Assembly: GCA_016617855.1 (NCBI GenBank)
Contig: JAECUM010000793.1
Location: 205,527-269,526 of the forward strand
Origin: Megalonaias nervosa
Lineage: Eukaryota > Mollusca > Bivalvia > Unionida > Unionidae
Direction: 5' to 3'
DNA length: 64,000 nucleotides
Position 1 is the stretch's first letter, and the number at the start of each line of letters is the position of its first letter. A model generated the notes under the pieces. That model was not told the origin of the DNA and did no database searches. It saw nothing but the letters and a program-made list of their open reading frames with translations. Both the position numbers and the translations under genes were made by a program. This document shows positions 1-11,680 of this stretch, piece by piece.

Positions 1-98
1 TGTGGGTGTGAAAGCCATGCATATGATAAATTCAAGGTGATAATTACTTCATACATTCTTGTACAAGAACATGTATACGTAAAATTTCTGCCGTTCTC

Positions 99-572
99 AT
101 GGATAATAACATAAAAATTATATCTATGAATGTTAGAGGCCTGCAAGATTCAGTCTTTAAACGAAGGGACATTTTCCACTGGGTAAAACAAAAGAATGTA
201 TCTATAGTATGTTTGCAAGAAACTCATAGTACAAAGAACGATGAAATATATTGGGCAGCTGAGTGGGGATACAAATGTATATTTAGCCACTGCTCTAGTA
301 ATAGTGCTGGGGTTGCAATACTTTTTAGAAATACTTTCGAATTTGTAATTCATAGAGAAAGATGTGACAGTCAAGGAAGGTTTATTATTTTAGATATTAC
401 AATTAATGGCAACAGAATAACCCTCGTGAATTTGTATGGTTATAATGATCATAATCCTAGCTTCTTTAGAAAGTTAAAGGAGGAGATTTTATTTCTTGAG
501 AACTCATCAATTATAATGTGCGGAGACTGGAATACTGTTCAGGACTTGGGCACTTATAATTATTTTATATGA
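99..572 (+). pseudogene. LINE endonuclease domain, N-terminal part
   Basis: The reading frame begins with an ATG followed by KIISMNVRGLQ, the usual opening of L1-type endonucleases, and carries QETH and GDWNTVQD, which correspond to metal-binding and catalytic positions of the EEP fold. In intact elements this domain nicks target DNA to prime reverse transcription. The frame is lost just after GDWN near 545. The C-terminal half, with the YKSDHLAI motif, resumes in another frame from 661. The break removes the domain's function. Confidence 0.85.
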
Positions 573-660
573 CAAACACCAACAGTCTAGAGCAGTGATC
601 CAAGACCTGAAAAACGAATTGGAACTAATTGATCCCTGGTGAAATTCGAATCAAAACTGG

Positions 661-1539
661 ATGTATACCTGGAGGCAAGAATCTCCCTTGAAACAAAGTA
701 GATTAGATTACTTTCTCGTATCTGAAGACATTCATATGAATACAGTTGATGCGTGTATCTTACATGGATATAAGTCTGATCATTTAGCTATTGCTCTGAG
801 TGTGGCTTTCTCAACGTGTTCAAGGGGAAAAGGATATTGGAAATTTAATGCCCAACTGTTGAAGAACATTGAGTATACTGATTTGGCCAAAGAGTGTATA
901 GCTGACACTGTAAATGAACATTATGTAGGGGGAAATAAAGATGACTCCCTCCGTGTTTCTCTTTCCTGTAATGATCAAATGTTCTTTGAAATACTGAAAA
1001 TGAAAATAAGATCTGAAACTATATGTTTTTCTATTAAGGAAACAAAAGAGAAACGGGAAAAATTAAAGAAAATTGAACAGGAAATAATAGAAATTTATGG
1101 GGAACTGTCGATTGACATAGACGGGGAAACTCTAGAAAATTTAGAGGAAAAAAAAGCAGCATTAGAGGAATCTAGGAAAAAATACATAGAGGGTGTTATC
1201 TTAAGATCTAAAGCCAGATGGTATGAATTTGGAGAAAAAAGCACAAAGTACTTTTTAAATCTTGAAAAAAGAAATTATGTCAATAAGACAATAAAGGAAA
1301 TTATTTTAGATGATGGGACAAATTTATCTGACCAAATAGATATTTTAGAAGCCCAAAAACAGTTTTATATGGAATTGTACAAAGTAGAATTGTTCAGCTT
1401 GATGACGAGGAGACTCAAGAAACTCAAAATAGATTATTTAACCAAAATAGATTTTTTAATCACAATATTAAACTCAGTCAAGAGGAAAGAGAATCGTGCG
1501 AGGGTCTGCTTACAATTAATGAATGCGTTATGTCTCTAA
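661..1539 (+). pseudogene. LINE endonuclease C-terminus and linker before reverse transcriptase
   Basis: This 292-residue frame starts with MYTWRQESPLKQSRLDYFLVS and reaches GYKSDHLAI, the SDH catalytic signature that closes the endonuclease domain. A lysine- and glutamate-rich, coiled-coil-like linker follows, then ARWYEFGEKSTKYF, which in L1/Tx1 elements lies just ahead of the reverse transcriptase. The frame drifts near 1400 after a frameshift. The ATG at 661 is an internal methionine, not a true start. Confidence 0.8.
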
Positions 1540-2480
1540 AATGGATGGGAAAAAGTCCTGGCTCAGATGGATTCACTGTAGAGTTCTATAAATTCTTCTT
1601 GAAGTCTCTTGGGGGATTCCTTTGCAGATCAATAAATTACGGTTACACTGTAGGAAAACTTTCAGATTTTCAGACTCGAGGAGTCATAATATGTCTACCA
1701 AAGGAAGAAAAAGACAGAAGATTTTTCAAAAATTAGAGACCTATATCACTTTTAAATATTGACTATAAGATTGCTTCGGGAGCCATTGCAGCCAGGATCA
1801 AAAAGGTTCTTCACTGAATAATCAGTGATACCCAAAAAAGATTTATGAAGGATAGATTTATTGGAGAAAATACCAGGCTACTGTACGATATCATGAATCA
1901 ACTTGAGAATGAAAATAGATATGGCTTATTATTATTAAAAGACTCTGAAAAAGCCTTTGACTCAATTGAATGGATCTTTGTGGAAGAAGCTTTACAATCT
2001 TTCAACTGGTTTAAGCTGTTTTGTAATGACTCTAAAAGTTGTTATAAATAATGGGCATATGTCATCTTTTTTTAGACTTGAAAGAGGATGTCGTCAAGGA
2101 GATCCCCTTGCACCTTGTTTATTATCGGGGTTGAGATTTTAGCTTAACTTTAAAGCAAAATGTGGATGTACGGGGACTGATCTTTGATGTCAATGAATAT
2201 AAATTGGGTCAGTATGCCGATGACGCTTTTATTCTTCTTGATGGATCTCAACTTTCTCTTAAAGCAACTATGAATATCTTGCAAGGTTTTTTTTCTATTA
2301 TCTGGACTTAAATGTAACATAACAAAAACAAAAACCATTTGGAGTGGAAACAAGAAATTTTCTAATGAAAGAATATGTCCCAATATGGGCCTAATTTGGT
2401 CCTCCTCTAACTTTACACTCCTTGGCATAGATTTTTTGCCAGAATTACAATAAATGGTGGAAATTAATTATATGAAGAAA
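1530..2480 (+). pseudogene. LINE reverse transcriptase core, broken into short frames
   Basis: Reverse transcriptase motifs appear in order in three frames: KSPGSDGFTVEFYKF, PISLLN with IAARIKKVL, RLLYDIMNQ with LLLKDSEKAFDSIEW, RGCRQGDPLAPCLL, and QYADDAFILLD followed by LGIDF near 2425. Intact elements use YADD as the polymerase active site. Stops at about 1735, 1816, 2050 and 2141 and several frame changes show long decay. No single frame covers the domain. Confidence 0.85.
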
Positions 2481-2523
2481 CTAACAAAGGCAAAACGAAT
2501 ATTGGCAAGCTGGAGTCAAAGAC

Positions 2524-3111
2524 ATGTCAGTAGTTGGTAAGGTAATTGTTGTAAAAACCCTTGTTCTGCCCATATTCATACATCTTTTCTCAGCACTTCC
2601 AAATCCATCAGCAAAAGTTGAAGCAAAACTAAATCGTACATTATTTAAATTTGTATGGGGTGGAAAAGTAGAGAGAATTAAACGTGATATACTAGTAGCC
2701 CCAGAGAATGAGGGAGGACTCAATATGATACATATATTCTCATATATTAGGTATGTTAAGATAAGATGGGTAAAAAGATTGCTGGAAAATGAAAATGGAG
2801 CTTGGCAAAACTTAGTCAATAAAACTATACTCAGAAATAAAAAGGATATTTGGATTTTAGGGAGAAGGAAATTAGAAGAACTTAGTAAGCTCATTAAAAA
2901 CAATTTTTGGAGAGATGTCATTTTGGCAGTATCTTACTGGAAAGAGGAACCGCAAAGTGCAAATGAGTTTTTATCCATGAATATTTTAAATTTTGTCCCC
3001 CCTAGAATGTTCTATCAATATAAATCCTGGACAGAAGCCGGTTTTGAAATTTTGAATGATCTAGTAGATGATCATGGTAATTTAATACCTTTTGAAATGA
3101 TAAAAAACTAG
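2524..3111 (+). pseudogene. LINE ORF2 thumb and C-terminal region
   Basis: The 195-residue frame begins MSVVGKVIVVKTLVLPIFIHLFSALPNP and continues with FVWGGKVERIKRDILVAPENEGGLNMI. The tryptophan, the basic residues and GGLN form a pattern conserved downstream of the polymerase in L1/Tx1-type ORF2 proteins. It is collinear with the upstream reverse transcriptase, and the next frame (3125-3517) continues it. A stop at 3109-3111 separates the two. Confidence 0.75.
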
Positions 3112-3124
3112 AAGCGATGACTTC

Positions 3125-3600
3125 TTGAAAAACTTCTCCTTAATATCCAAAATTCCAAAAGCTTGGAAAGAAGCCATAAAAAACCATTTAGCACATAATA
3201 ATTTTGATAAGCAGGAGGATAAAATAATGGACCTGCAAAAACATAATTCACTCAAGTTTGTTTACAAAGATCTTTTAAAAAAGGCTAAAAGGCAACATAC
3301 TGCTAAGCAAGAATCTTGGATGCAAGTACTAAATAAAAATATAAGTAGTGAGGAGTGGTCTGAGATTTATAGCCGGGTGAAATGTTGTACCAAGGATACC
3401 AAGTTGATCTCTTTTAACTTTAAATTAATCCACAGAATAATCACTACTAATGATTTTTTGAAAAGAATTAACATATTGGATGACAACAAATGTACGTTCT
3501 GTAAGAGAGAGAATTAAAGTATTGAACATCTCTTCTATGATTGCAATATTACTTCACAGTTCTGGTACAGTTTTATTGAACATTTTGCACCTTCTTGCCC
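3125..3600 (+). pseudogene. LINE ORF2 C-terminal tail with zinc-knuckle-like motif
   Basis: The frame ends with RINILDDNKCTFCKREN and then a stop. Reading through it gives SIEHLFYDC, so together this is the C-x2-C...H-x4-C arrangement of the zf-RVT tail found in many LINE ORF2 proteins. Downstream, ILAKYYIYTCRFN near 3680 also matches the usual C-terminal pattern. One in-frame stop lies inside the motif, so the domain is not intact. Confidence 0.7.
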
Positions 3601-4105
3601 AAATATTGTACATTTGTCCAAAAAAGAAACACTTTTAGGAAGTGAACAACTGGACAGTTTGTGTAATTTCTTGCTTATTTTGGCAAAATATTATATTTAT
3701 ACTTGCAGATTCAACATGCAAAATCCTTCCATTTATGCTTTTAAGCAGAGAGTTGTAATGTAAAAGAATATTGAAAAAATACACTGCTAAGGTAAATAAA
3801 ATAAGAGGACCAATTTCTTCAAAAATGGGCCTCAATAAATGAATAGGTAACTTGTATCTGATTGGATGGTAAACAGGAACAAAACACTATTTTCAAAAGT
3901 CTATGTCACCTACATGTATTTGTCTATTTAGATTGAGTATCTAACCAGACTGTGTGCCATATGCATGTGTACATGAGTGTGTGTGTTGTCTTTTTTTTTA
4001 TAGATTATATTTATTATCCCTAGTTTATCTGGAACCAAGAAATGTTTGATTGTAAGGTGACCTGGGATGGTTCCCCAACCTAATGGTCAACCTATTATGG
4101 GGATA

Positions 4106-4134
4106 ATATCAAAAAAAAACAAAAAAACCCCCCA
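4106..4134 (+). repeat. A-rich stretch, possible LINE 3' tail
   Basis: A run of A with two short interruptions, followed by C, lies about 270 bases past the last LINE coding remnant. The 3840-4105 interval holds no frame and could be the element's 3' UTR. No target-site duplication is visible because the 5' end is not in view. Confidence 0.4.
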
Positions 4135-4138
4135 AACA

Positions 4139-4438
4139 TTATTTTATACCATGTACTATAGTGATAGGTGAGAACTCCTGCAAATTAGTTGAGTCGTGCA
4201 TATGAAAATGTACTCTACAGAGTAAACAGTTTAAGTTAAGCAGTTCACTCTTACAGTGCTCATCACAAGTCACATCAGTAGAGGTATTACAGCACCAGTC
4301 ATGGTGTGTCATTCTTTCACAACTGTTTACAGATCTAGGTTCTTCAGCTTGACACGAATGGCTGTTCATCAAAATTTGATTGGCACAGTGGTTGGGCCAC
4401 AGAACAAACATTCTGTCACAGCTTGAACATTGTATCAT
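4139..4438 (-). CDS. Unrecognised Cys/His-rich small reading frame
   Basis: This 99-residue frame begins MIQCSSCDRMF and has about eleven cysteines and many histidines, including CSSC, CDEHC and CLLCRVHFH. That composition would suit a zinc-binding fold, but I recognise no family. It lies directly beside a repeat shared with 34.26-34.76 kb, so it may belong to a mobile element. A splice-acceptor-like TTTGCAG sits inside its distal part. It has no supporting promoter or partner exon and could be chance. Confidence 0.2.
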   Translation of the reverse strand: MIQCSSCDRMFVLWPNHCANQILMNSHSCQAEEPRSVNSCERMTHHDWCCNTSTDVTCDEHCKSELLNLNCLLCRVHFHMHDSTNLQEFSPITIVHGIK

Positions 4439-4439
4439 G

Positions 4440-4805
4440 AAATTTTACAAATGTGCATTTATAATGCTGGCTCCTAGAAAAACCAAAATGGCCAATTCCC
4501 AGTGAGGTTCATCTTTGGATGATGAATTTGTTTGGCAAATAATAGCTGATGATTGTTATGAAGGCAATTTAGTTTTAAAGTTAGGAAGGATGTAAGTGTT
4601 GATGGAGATTAGAGTGACTTTCAACCCTACAATGGTAAGAACCAGAATTAAAATACAGTTCAAAAGTGTGCAATTTTCATTTCTTTTCTCAGACAATTTA
4701 TCCCTGCTTCAAAACCACACTGTTCCAGTATAATGGTTAAGATAAATTTAATATGTAAAAACCTAAAAATGTGATTAAGAAGTAAAGAGATTTCTTTCAT
4801 CAAAT
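4440..4805. repeat. Dispersed repeat, copy 1 (second copy near 34.26-34.76 kb)
   Basis: Collinear blocks are shared with 34262-34760: a block with AAAACC(A)AAAATGGC, a block with GCTGATGATNGTTATGA, and a final block with GGTTAAGATAAA and ATTAAGAAGTAAA. Spacing between blocks differs by up to about 130 bases because of indels. Identity looks to be roughly 65-75% by eye. No terminal repeats or coding signature identify the family. Confidence 0.6.
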
Positions 4806-6634
4806 ATCCCCGTATGAAAAATCAGACTGGCACCAATGGACTTGATATCCTAATACAGCATTAAGGAAGAGAGAGTAAATCTGGCACAGTAGTCAGTGAA
4901 GCACCTATTAAAGAAATAGTAAAGCACTGATTCAAGAAAGTGAAACTTTGGTCATAGCCGATGTTAGTGAAAAGTTACTGAATGATCTTATTTTGAAGTA
5001 GAAGTATCCAAAATACTGTTTCCTTCCTCACTCTAATTTTTGTTCTACCCCCTCCCCTTAGTTCTGTAACAAAGGGGGAGCTCCCCACTTAAAACTCTGT
5101 GCAACATCTCTGCATGTATCATCTGCTTAATACCCTGGAGGTTTTGGAGCCAAGGCCTGCTACACAAGTGAGCTAAAGCCTGCGCACCAGTGACAATCGC
5201 TCTGCATGCTGATCTTTTTGTCTTCCTTCAGTCTATTGAAGGAAGAATTGTTTCCAGTGGCACTTCATTGGTTGCTTGATAGCACAGCTAATACATTGTT
5301 ACATGTACTCCACATCTGCGGTGCTCTTGGCATAGCTTCTTGGCCTATGCAAGGATGCCACTTTCGAGACACTAAAGCCAGACAACAGAGGGGTTGTTCC
5401 ATCTCCTCTGCCACCCTGCAGCAATGGAGTCTTCTGAGTTCACCAGCTTGGCCACTCAGGTCTCCTGGTCTGGACTCCAGAATGTCTCAAGTGGGCATTA
5501 CCTTGTGCTCCTAGGCTCACATACCATTAAAGACACTTCAGGCTTTCAGAATTTTATACAACTCGGCTTGCCCAAGGCAAGTTCACCAGAAAATTGCCCA
5601 TGGGAAATGTGAGTTTCCCCTGGGAAATTTGTGTTTGTTCCAAACATAATATCCCAACATGAATAAAAGAAAATACAATATATTTGAAGTAAATCACATT
5701 ATATTTTTATTGCATCTTTTGTTTTCTTTTCAAGTTATGAAAAATATATATGTAAATTATACTTGTAGATAATAGATGAGAAAGGGTTAGAATGTTGATA
5801 TAGTGAGAATACAAAACAGTTGAATCTTCCCATCACCTTGCACTGGCTCAATGTCAGGCAATTTATAGTTATTTTATGTTGTACACAGTCACGTCCTAAG
5901 AGATTTTGTTTTTCTTCACATTTTTCATACAGTGAAATGAAATGTCTGAAAAACTGGATGAAAATGGAGACCTCACAATACTGTGCATATAATTTTGAAG
6001 AGTTAATCCTCTTCTTTTAAAGGAATATTCTCTCAGAACATTTTTTTATGCGTGATGTCAAGTTCCATAAAAATCAAAATTTTAGGTGGGTTTTAGAGGC
6101 CGCTTCCCTTGTAATAGTCTTACTCTGAGAGATGGCTGCTTTAAAAAGATGGAACATTTTTAGCTTTGAAAGAAAATGGGGGATGTACACTTGCTTAAGT
6201 ACAATTTCTCAATGCCCATCACTTACAATAATAATTTGTAATAAGTTCCTTTTGTCAGATGCTTAGTTTCAGCAGCTATCCTGCATCTTTATCAAAAATT
6301 GGCGGGGGGGGGGGGCTTGCAAGATCTAGTCAATATGGCCAAGTAGCCTCTTTACTTGGCCATACTAGAGACCTTGTGCTGCAATACCTCCGATGTTTTC
6401 AGAGTTCATGTAAACTTTTTACATTTAGGTCAGTTTCTTGGACTCTAATGCTTGTAATCATTAGATTTTATGCTAATGTGACATATATCCTAAGGAGTAC
6501 TGTACCATTGTACAAGAAGCTGGTTCCTGTGACACCCTTTTTACACTCCAGTGATCATGCAATACATATAGGTCAGTTTCTAGAACACCTTTGTGTGTAC
6601 AGTCATGAAACTATATATATATGAAACAGTCATG
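4806..6634. other. No recognised gene; short frames only
   Basis: The longest frame (5206-5514, +) starts MLIFLSSFSLLKEELF and has no recognisable domain. The base composition near 5100-5500 is less AT-rich than its surroundings, so an old exon or pseudogene is possible, but I could not support one. A G run lies at 6303-6314. Confidence 0.4.
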
Positions 6635-7425
6635 AAACAACCTTGGTGTTACTCTCAACAGTACTCTCATTGCACCAACATGTCATGAACATATGCAAGG
6701 CTGCATATCTTGAGCTGAGATGCATCAGCTCCATTCGCAAGTATCTTTCAGTTAATGTACTAAAACACTTGTGTGTTCCTTAGTACTTTCAAGACTGGAC
6801 TATTGTAACTCGATTCTGTCTGGTTCATCTCAATATCTACTCCAGAAGCTTCAAAACACATCTTCTCGGGTCATCCTTAGAGTACCACGATCAGAGCACG
6901 CCTCCCCCCTGCTCTGTACCCTATACTGGCTATCCATTCGATCCAGAATTAAACACAAAATTTGTTCTCTGTGCTACGTTTCACTGACGGGCTCCAGTCC
7001 AACATACCTATCCAACCTCACCCATGTGTACACACCAGCAAGATACTTACGCTCCTCTTCTGACACTCGTATTCTCATTATTCCCACTATGAAAATGAAA
7101 TCATGTGGATATACTTTTGCATGCCAGGGCCCAGCAACGTGAAATGAATTGCCCACTTAGACACAAAGATCTCATTCAAGAGCGCTCTTAAAACTCATCT
7201 ATTTCAACTGCAAGAACAGACTTAAAGACCTAATAATGTAATGTTTCCTTTACCTTAAATATTTACAGCACGTTTTGTTTTCTAATTTCGTGGTGTTCGT
7301 TTTTATTTTTGTAATCATATCATTACATATATTTTTTAAGTGTTGTCAAATGTTATAAAGCACTTAGAGCTTCTAAAGGTTGGGCGCTCTTCTAAAGATT
7401 GGGCGCTATACAAAGTCCTCATTAT
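6635..7425 (+). mobile_element. CR1/L2-like LINE, 5'-truncated 3' end
   Basis: The conceptual protein across two frames contains LGVTL, SRLDYCNSIL, LQNTSSRVIL, LYWLSIRSRIKHKI, YLSNL, YTPARYLRSSSD, then GPATWNELP and a decayed ALLKLIYF-type end. This ordered series is the C-terminus of CR1/L2-type reverse transcriptases. The DNA ends with a GGGCGCTATACAAA box followed by ATT/AT repeats, a usual 3' end for such elements. A second copy in reverse orientation lies at 58235-59125. Stops and frameshifts make this copy inactive. Confidence 0.85.
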
Positions 7426-7441
7426 TATATATATATATATC
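7422..7441. repeat. ATT/AT microsatellite at LINE 3' end
   Basis: A short ATT then (AT)n run directly follows the GCGCTATA box of the LINE fragment and is probably its tail. Confidence 0.6.
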
Positions 7442-7745
7442 TGGAGTGCTACACCATTGTAACAAAAGTAGGTCACTATGGCCTATTTTTAAACTCGAAC
7501 AATGTTTACACATTTTGTCATTTTCTGAGACACTTGCTTTTACTGCATGCCATGAAAGTATATGTGCATGCATCTCAAAAATTAGGTCAAGTATTGCCTT
7601 TAAATCAGTTTCTAGTCCGTATACTATCCAACTTAAAAAGCTCCTGGCCTGAATTGTTAACAAGGTCATTATAACCATTACAAATTTTACGGTATAGTAT
7701 TTGTCATAGGCCCATGATAAAAGAAAAATGATTAAAGACACATGT

Positions 7746-7999
7746 ACAATACTGAAACAAATGATGACAAATGTATTCAGTATTGAAACAAATCAGTACA
7801 GAAGTATTCAATATTGAAACAACCCAACAGATGTATTCAATATTGAAACAAATCAAGACAGATGTATGCAGTATTGAAGCAAATCAGTACAGATGTATTC
7901 AATATTAAAACAAATCAGTACAGAAGTATTAAATACTGAAACAAATCAGTACAGATGTATGCAGTATTGAAGCAAATTAAGACATGTATAATATTGAAA
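7746..7999. repeat. 31-bp minisatellite, about 8 copies
   Basis: Units of about 31 bases share GTATTGAAACAAATCAGTAC and a following AGATGTATTCA-type segment. Copies differ by a few substitutions and one short deletion near 7980. No coding potential is kept. Confidence 0.85.
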
Positions 8000-10241
8000 A
8001 CTTTAATCGCTTTATACTCTAATCATACAATTTTGAAGACTAAAACATTCAGCCTAATAATTCTTTTTTTACAAATTTGATACAAGCATTTCTGTTAAAG
8101 CTGATCCTTTACACTTATTTTTGAAAAAATGCCACTTTGTTTCCTTTGCTACATGTTCCTTTTACATACAAGTAATATAATTATAACAAGTTGATGAGAT
8201 AGGACAGACTCTACTCCAATGTCCAAATGTTTTTGTCCAGTATACCCTGGGACTGTCAAAAGTTTCATATCCTTAAGTACGGTAAAAGCCTGGATTATTC
8301 ACATAATGATCAACCAACTTAACAATTTATCCAAACAATATTGTTTCCCAATCATGCCATGATGTTCTGATCAAATCTTTGAACTCTCCATCATGTGAAC
8401 CATTTTTAAGCTCCATAACAACTCTGGCTGAAAAGGAATGGACTAAGCTGGCCTTGAAGTCCATGTTAAAAAAAAAATTTCACTCAGTAGAAAACTGGAA
8501 GAAACAAAATAAGAATTAACACAATTCTGGTTGCACTACATATATTCGTGATTGTACTGATGTCAAAATTATTGTTTCTAATTTTTGTATTTTCCCTTTT
8601 TATGCTTAGTTGTGTGACTACGGAGAAAAGTGGACCGATGGACAAAATCAAGACTGGAAGAAAAAGCAGCCCCCGACAAGTCATGAATTTTGCCAGATAT
8701 AAAATTTCTTTTTACTTCTCCAAAATTTACTATGCCATATGAATAAAATATATTTAAGTAATGTCACACAAATAAAAAATTGTATACTCTGATATGGTCA
8801 TTAAAATCACAATTCTGAGCGCCAGTTTTAGATTTTGACAGTCTTATACCTATATTTTCCTTCCAGTCCAGAATGTTTCTTCTTATTTCTACATCTTTTT
8901 CCCAACAGTCCACCTTAAAATTGTAGAAGATACCAAAAGATTTTGGACACATCTTGTAGTCCACCAATGAACCTTCCAAGATATCAAATTCTTGTGTCTA
9001 GTGGGACTTGTATATGACAAATATGTAGCCAGATTGTTTGGAAATAATCTGCAATAAAGCAACGAGTCCTGGAGATGTGTATGTGTACATAGCATATTTT
9101 CTAATTTAACTTGGAAAATTTTTTTTTTATTGAAAACAAACAATTCACAGCACTATTTACATATTTTACAGTACTTACTATAGATCTGTTTATATTTACA
9201 TATATACTAAAATCTGTTCAAATAAGTTTTAAATGTTTTTCACTTTGTATCCTTCTTTCCCATTTACTGATAACAAACTTTTAGGAAGAAATCTGTCCCC
9301 AACTTTTTAAATTTAAAATATCCTCAATGTTATCCAAAAAAGATCACAGCCAGGAAAATTCTGTTTCATTTTGGTAAAAAAATGTTACTTTGAACTGATT
9401 TTTTCAGTAAAATTTTCTGTTTTCTGAAAAATGCCATTTTTGTCATTTCTGCAATTTGTGGCCTTTGGAAGTATTTTTTTCTCCACAGTTCATTAGATCT
9501 TTAATTTTGTGGTGTACAGCAGAACTAAAATCCATAAACACTGATACCACATGACAAATTGTGGTTTCACAGAATGTGAGAAAAGATTTTCTGCTCATTT
9601 CATTGTTAACCATTTTGTGATGGGATGGTAATCAACACGTGTACCTAATTTTTTTAAATCTTATTAAAATAAAGTTGCTGTTAATAAAAAAACAAACTAT
9701 TTGGACAGTTTAGTATATGCATCTACAAAAATCTATCTCACCCGTCAATCCTTAGAAGCCCCATTCACAATAAGCTTCTTTACTTTCTCTTCACTTCTGG
9801 AAACCAGTTTTAGTCTGTTCAGGTATGCAATGGAAGGACTGGCAAAGTCCAGATGTATAGCACATACAAAGTTTAATGTACAGTGATGCACTTCACAAGT
9901 TGGTCTTGGGGCAGGGATCTGGTTATTAAAATCAGTTTATTCTTATACAGAATTTTAAAGGCTTTCTTTTAAAGTAGAACCAGTGATGTCCAATAACAGA
10001 TGAGTAGTGTGTTTGGTCACAAGTACACACAAACAAGATGCTACACGCTACGCCTCACTTTTGATTGGCAAGATCATACAACACCCCTTCTGTCTCTTAT
10101 TATCTGCAATTGTGAAACTCGTCTGTTGAGTAATGGTCCTACTGGATACTTAAAATACCTGGCTGCCAGGCTAATGGAAATCAATTTTCATGCAAATTAT
10201 GGTAATTTCACAGAAAAATATACAATAACCTACATTACCGT
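8000..10241. other. No recognised gene; AT-rich intergenic sequence
   Basis: Only short frames without recognisable motifs are present. I see no terminal repeats, arrays or RNA-like structures that I can support. Confidence 0.5.
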
Positions 10242-10426
10242 ATATACTCCCTAACAAGACGAGTCAAACTGCACAGAACAAAGATCTACCCTGGTCTGAG
10301 CAGTTTGTTAAGAATAATTAGTAGAACAAACAAAACAGACCCTGATCTGCAGGCTCTTTATGCTATGGCAGACCAGGATCTTCGCTGTTTTGTTTGCAGT
10401 TTGACTCAACTTGTAAGCAAGTATAG
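10242..10426. mobile_element. Palindromic MITE, family shared with 11.5 and 48.8 kb, copy 1
   Basis: The left end reads inward as ACAAGACGAGTCAAACTGC and the right end, reverse-complemented, as ACAAGTTGAGTCAAACTGC. Internal halves are also complementary: ACCCTGGTCTG on one side, and CCCTGATCTGCA facing CAGACCAGGATC. The structure would fold into one long imperfect hairpin. With copies at 11515-11680 and 48792-48982 this is a non-autonomous DNA element family. The superfamily is not established. Confidence 0.8.
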
Positions 10427-10675
10427 ATAGTACACTATTAACCACAGCTCATCATCTTGTCTGACACTTTCAAAATACAGCCGAAGTGAAACAAATTCAT
10501 AATAAAAAAAACTTTGAAATGCATCAATGTATCTTCACTACAAACAGAATTTAATTAAAAAGAAAATGAAGTACATAAATTCACAAGTCACACTTCATAG
10601 ATCCCATTTATACATGTATTTTTTTAAATAGGTTAATTTCTTATTTCCTGTCAAACCTAGTCTGTAGCAAATACA

Positions 10676-10678
<3 letters not shown>

Positions 10679-10709
<31 letters not shown>
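10679..10709. repeat. (AT)n microsatellite
   Basis: About 31 bases of alternating AT. Confidence 0.95.
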
Positions 10710-10710
<1 letters not shown>

Positions 10711-11514
10711 TAGGAATGTAACTGGTGAAAATGGCAACAATGAAGTGTGTTCCATGGTGCAACTTCTGCATGAGACAAAATGCGATATAACAAAATATAC
10801 TTAAGGATTTACTCCTTACAAGCACAGTTTTTGCCTCCTTCAGTTCATATCAAGTTCTGGATAATAGAGGTAGAATCGGTTTTCTTTTTTAAATAGTGAA
10901 AGCGATCAGTTTTTGCCTTCTCTTAATCAACATTTAACATTTCTGCTAAAATGTTGCTGTGACTGACACACAATGTTGAATTTAGATAAACAAAGAACTG
11001 TCCATGAGAACAGGCTTTCAGGACTAACTGTAATAATTCAGTTCCCATAGTAAACCTACGCAAACACCATGATGTTAAAAATTCAATAACTTTACATTTC
11101 TGAGTGCTCATGATCAAACCTATATTTATCAGTATAGATGAAACCTGGATGTCTGTGTAGAGAAAAGGATACAAGCCACTGCATTTTCTGGACCTACATG
11201 TGTTTGAAACATGTGCTTTCAATTCTGCACCAAAGAGTCAGGTGCTAATTTCAGTAATGAGTGTTCCAAATTCAAGACTCTTAACAGACTGAAATTCCAT
11301 CAATAAAACAATGTCTCTTTTTTTTTCAGTTACAACTATGATAAGCTCTCAAAAGATTCCCTTTCCTAAAAAATAACTTACATTATTAACCAATCCTAGC
11401 CAGCCAAACCCATATATACTCGATTTTATGTTCACCCATTTCTAGGCTGGTTCCCATTTTTCCATATAATTAGTACACAGTGTCCTTCAGGGAAATGTCA
11501 ACTGCAACTTCAAG
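10710..11514. other. No recognised gene
   Basis: Only short unsupported frames occur. The minus-strand frame at 10923-11222 shows no known motif. Confidence 0.5.
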
Positions 11515-11680
11515 TATATACTTACTTACAAGTTGGATCCAACTGCAAACTCAGATCTATACAGTTTGTTAGGCCTAATCAGTACAATAAAGATAGACCC
11601 TGATTTGCCCGTGCATTATGTGACAGTAGACCAGGGTCTATGTTGTTTGCAGTTCACACAACATATAAGCAAGCATAATA
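11515..11680. mobile_element. Palindromic MITE, same family, copy 2
   Basis: The outer arms ACTTACTTACAAGTTGGATC...CAACTGCAAAC and GTTTGCAGTTCACACAACATA...AGCAAG are inverted copies of each other. The inner part carries AGACCCTGATTTGCC...GCATTATGTGACAG...GACCAGGGTCT, which matches the internal palindrome of the other two copies. Confidence 0.8.

Larger units (their letters stand above)
99..3840 (+). mobile_element. Degenerate L1/Tx1-like non-LTR retrotransposon (ORF2 remnant)
   Basis: Collinear remains of a LINE ORF2 run in one orientation across several frames: an apurinic-type endonuclease, a linker, reverse transcriptase motifs, and a C-terminal Cys/His motif. In order I see ETH near 225, GDWN near 520, SDH near 780, KSPGSDG near 1555, PISLLN near 1745, KAFDS near 1955, RQGDP near 2095, YADDA near 2215, and CTFC followed after a stop by HLFYDC near 3495-3545. 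This order is that of L1/Tx1-type elements; the clade is inferred from motif spacing. At least six frameshifts or stops interrupt it, so it is dead. No ORF1 precedes it within the first 98 bases, so the copy is either 5'-truncated or cut by the window edge. An A-rich stretch at 4106-4134 may be its 3' tail. Confidence 0.9.

Noticed and set aside
7746..7999. CRISPR-like repeat-spacer pattern
   Set aside because: The variable segments between conserved blocks are themselves diverged copies of one 31-bp unit.
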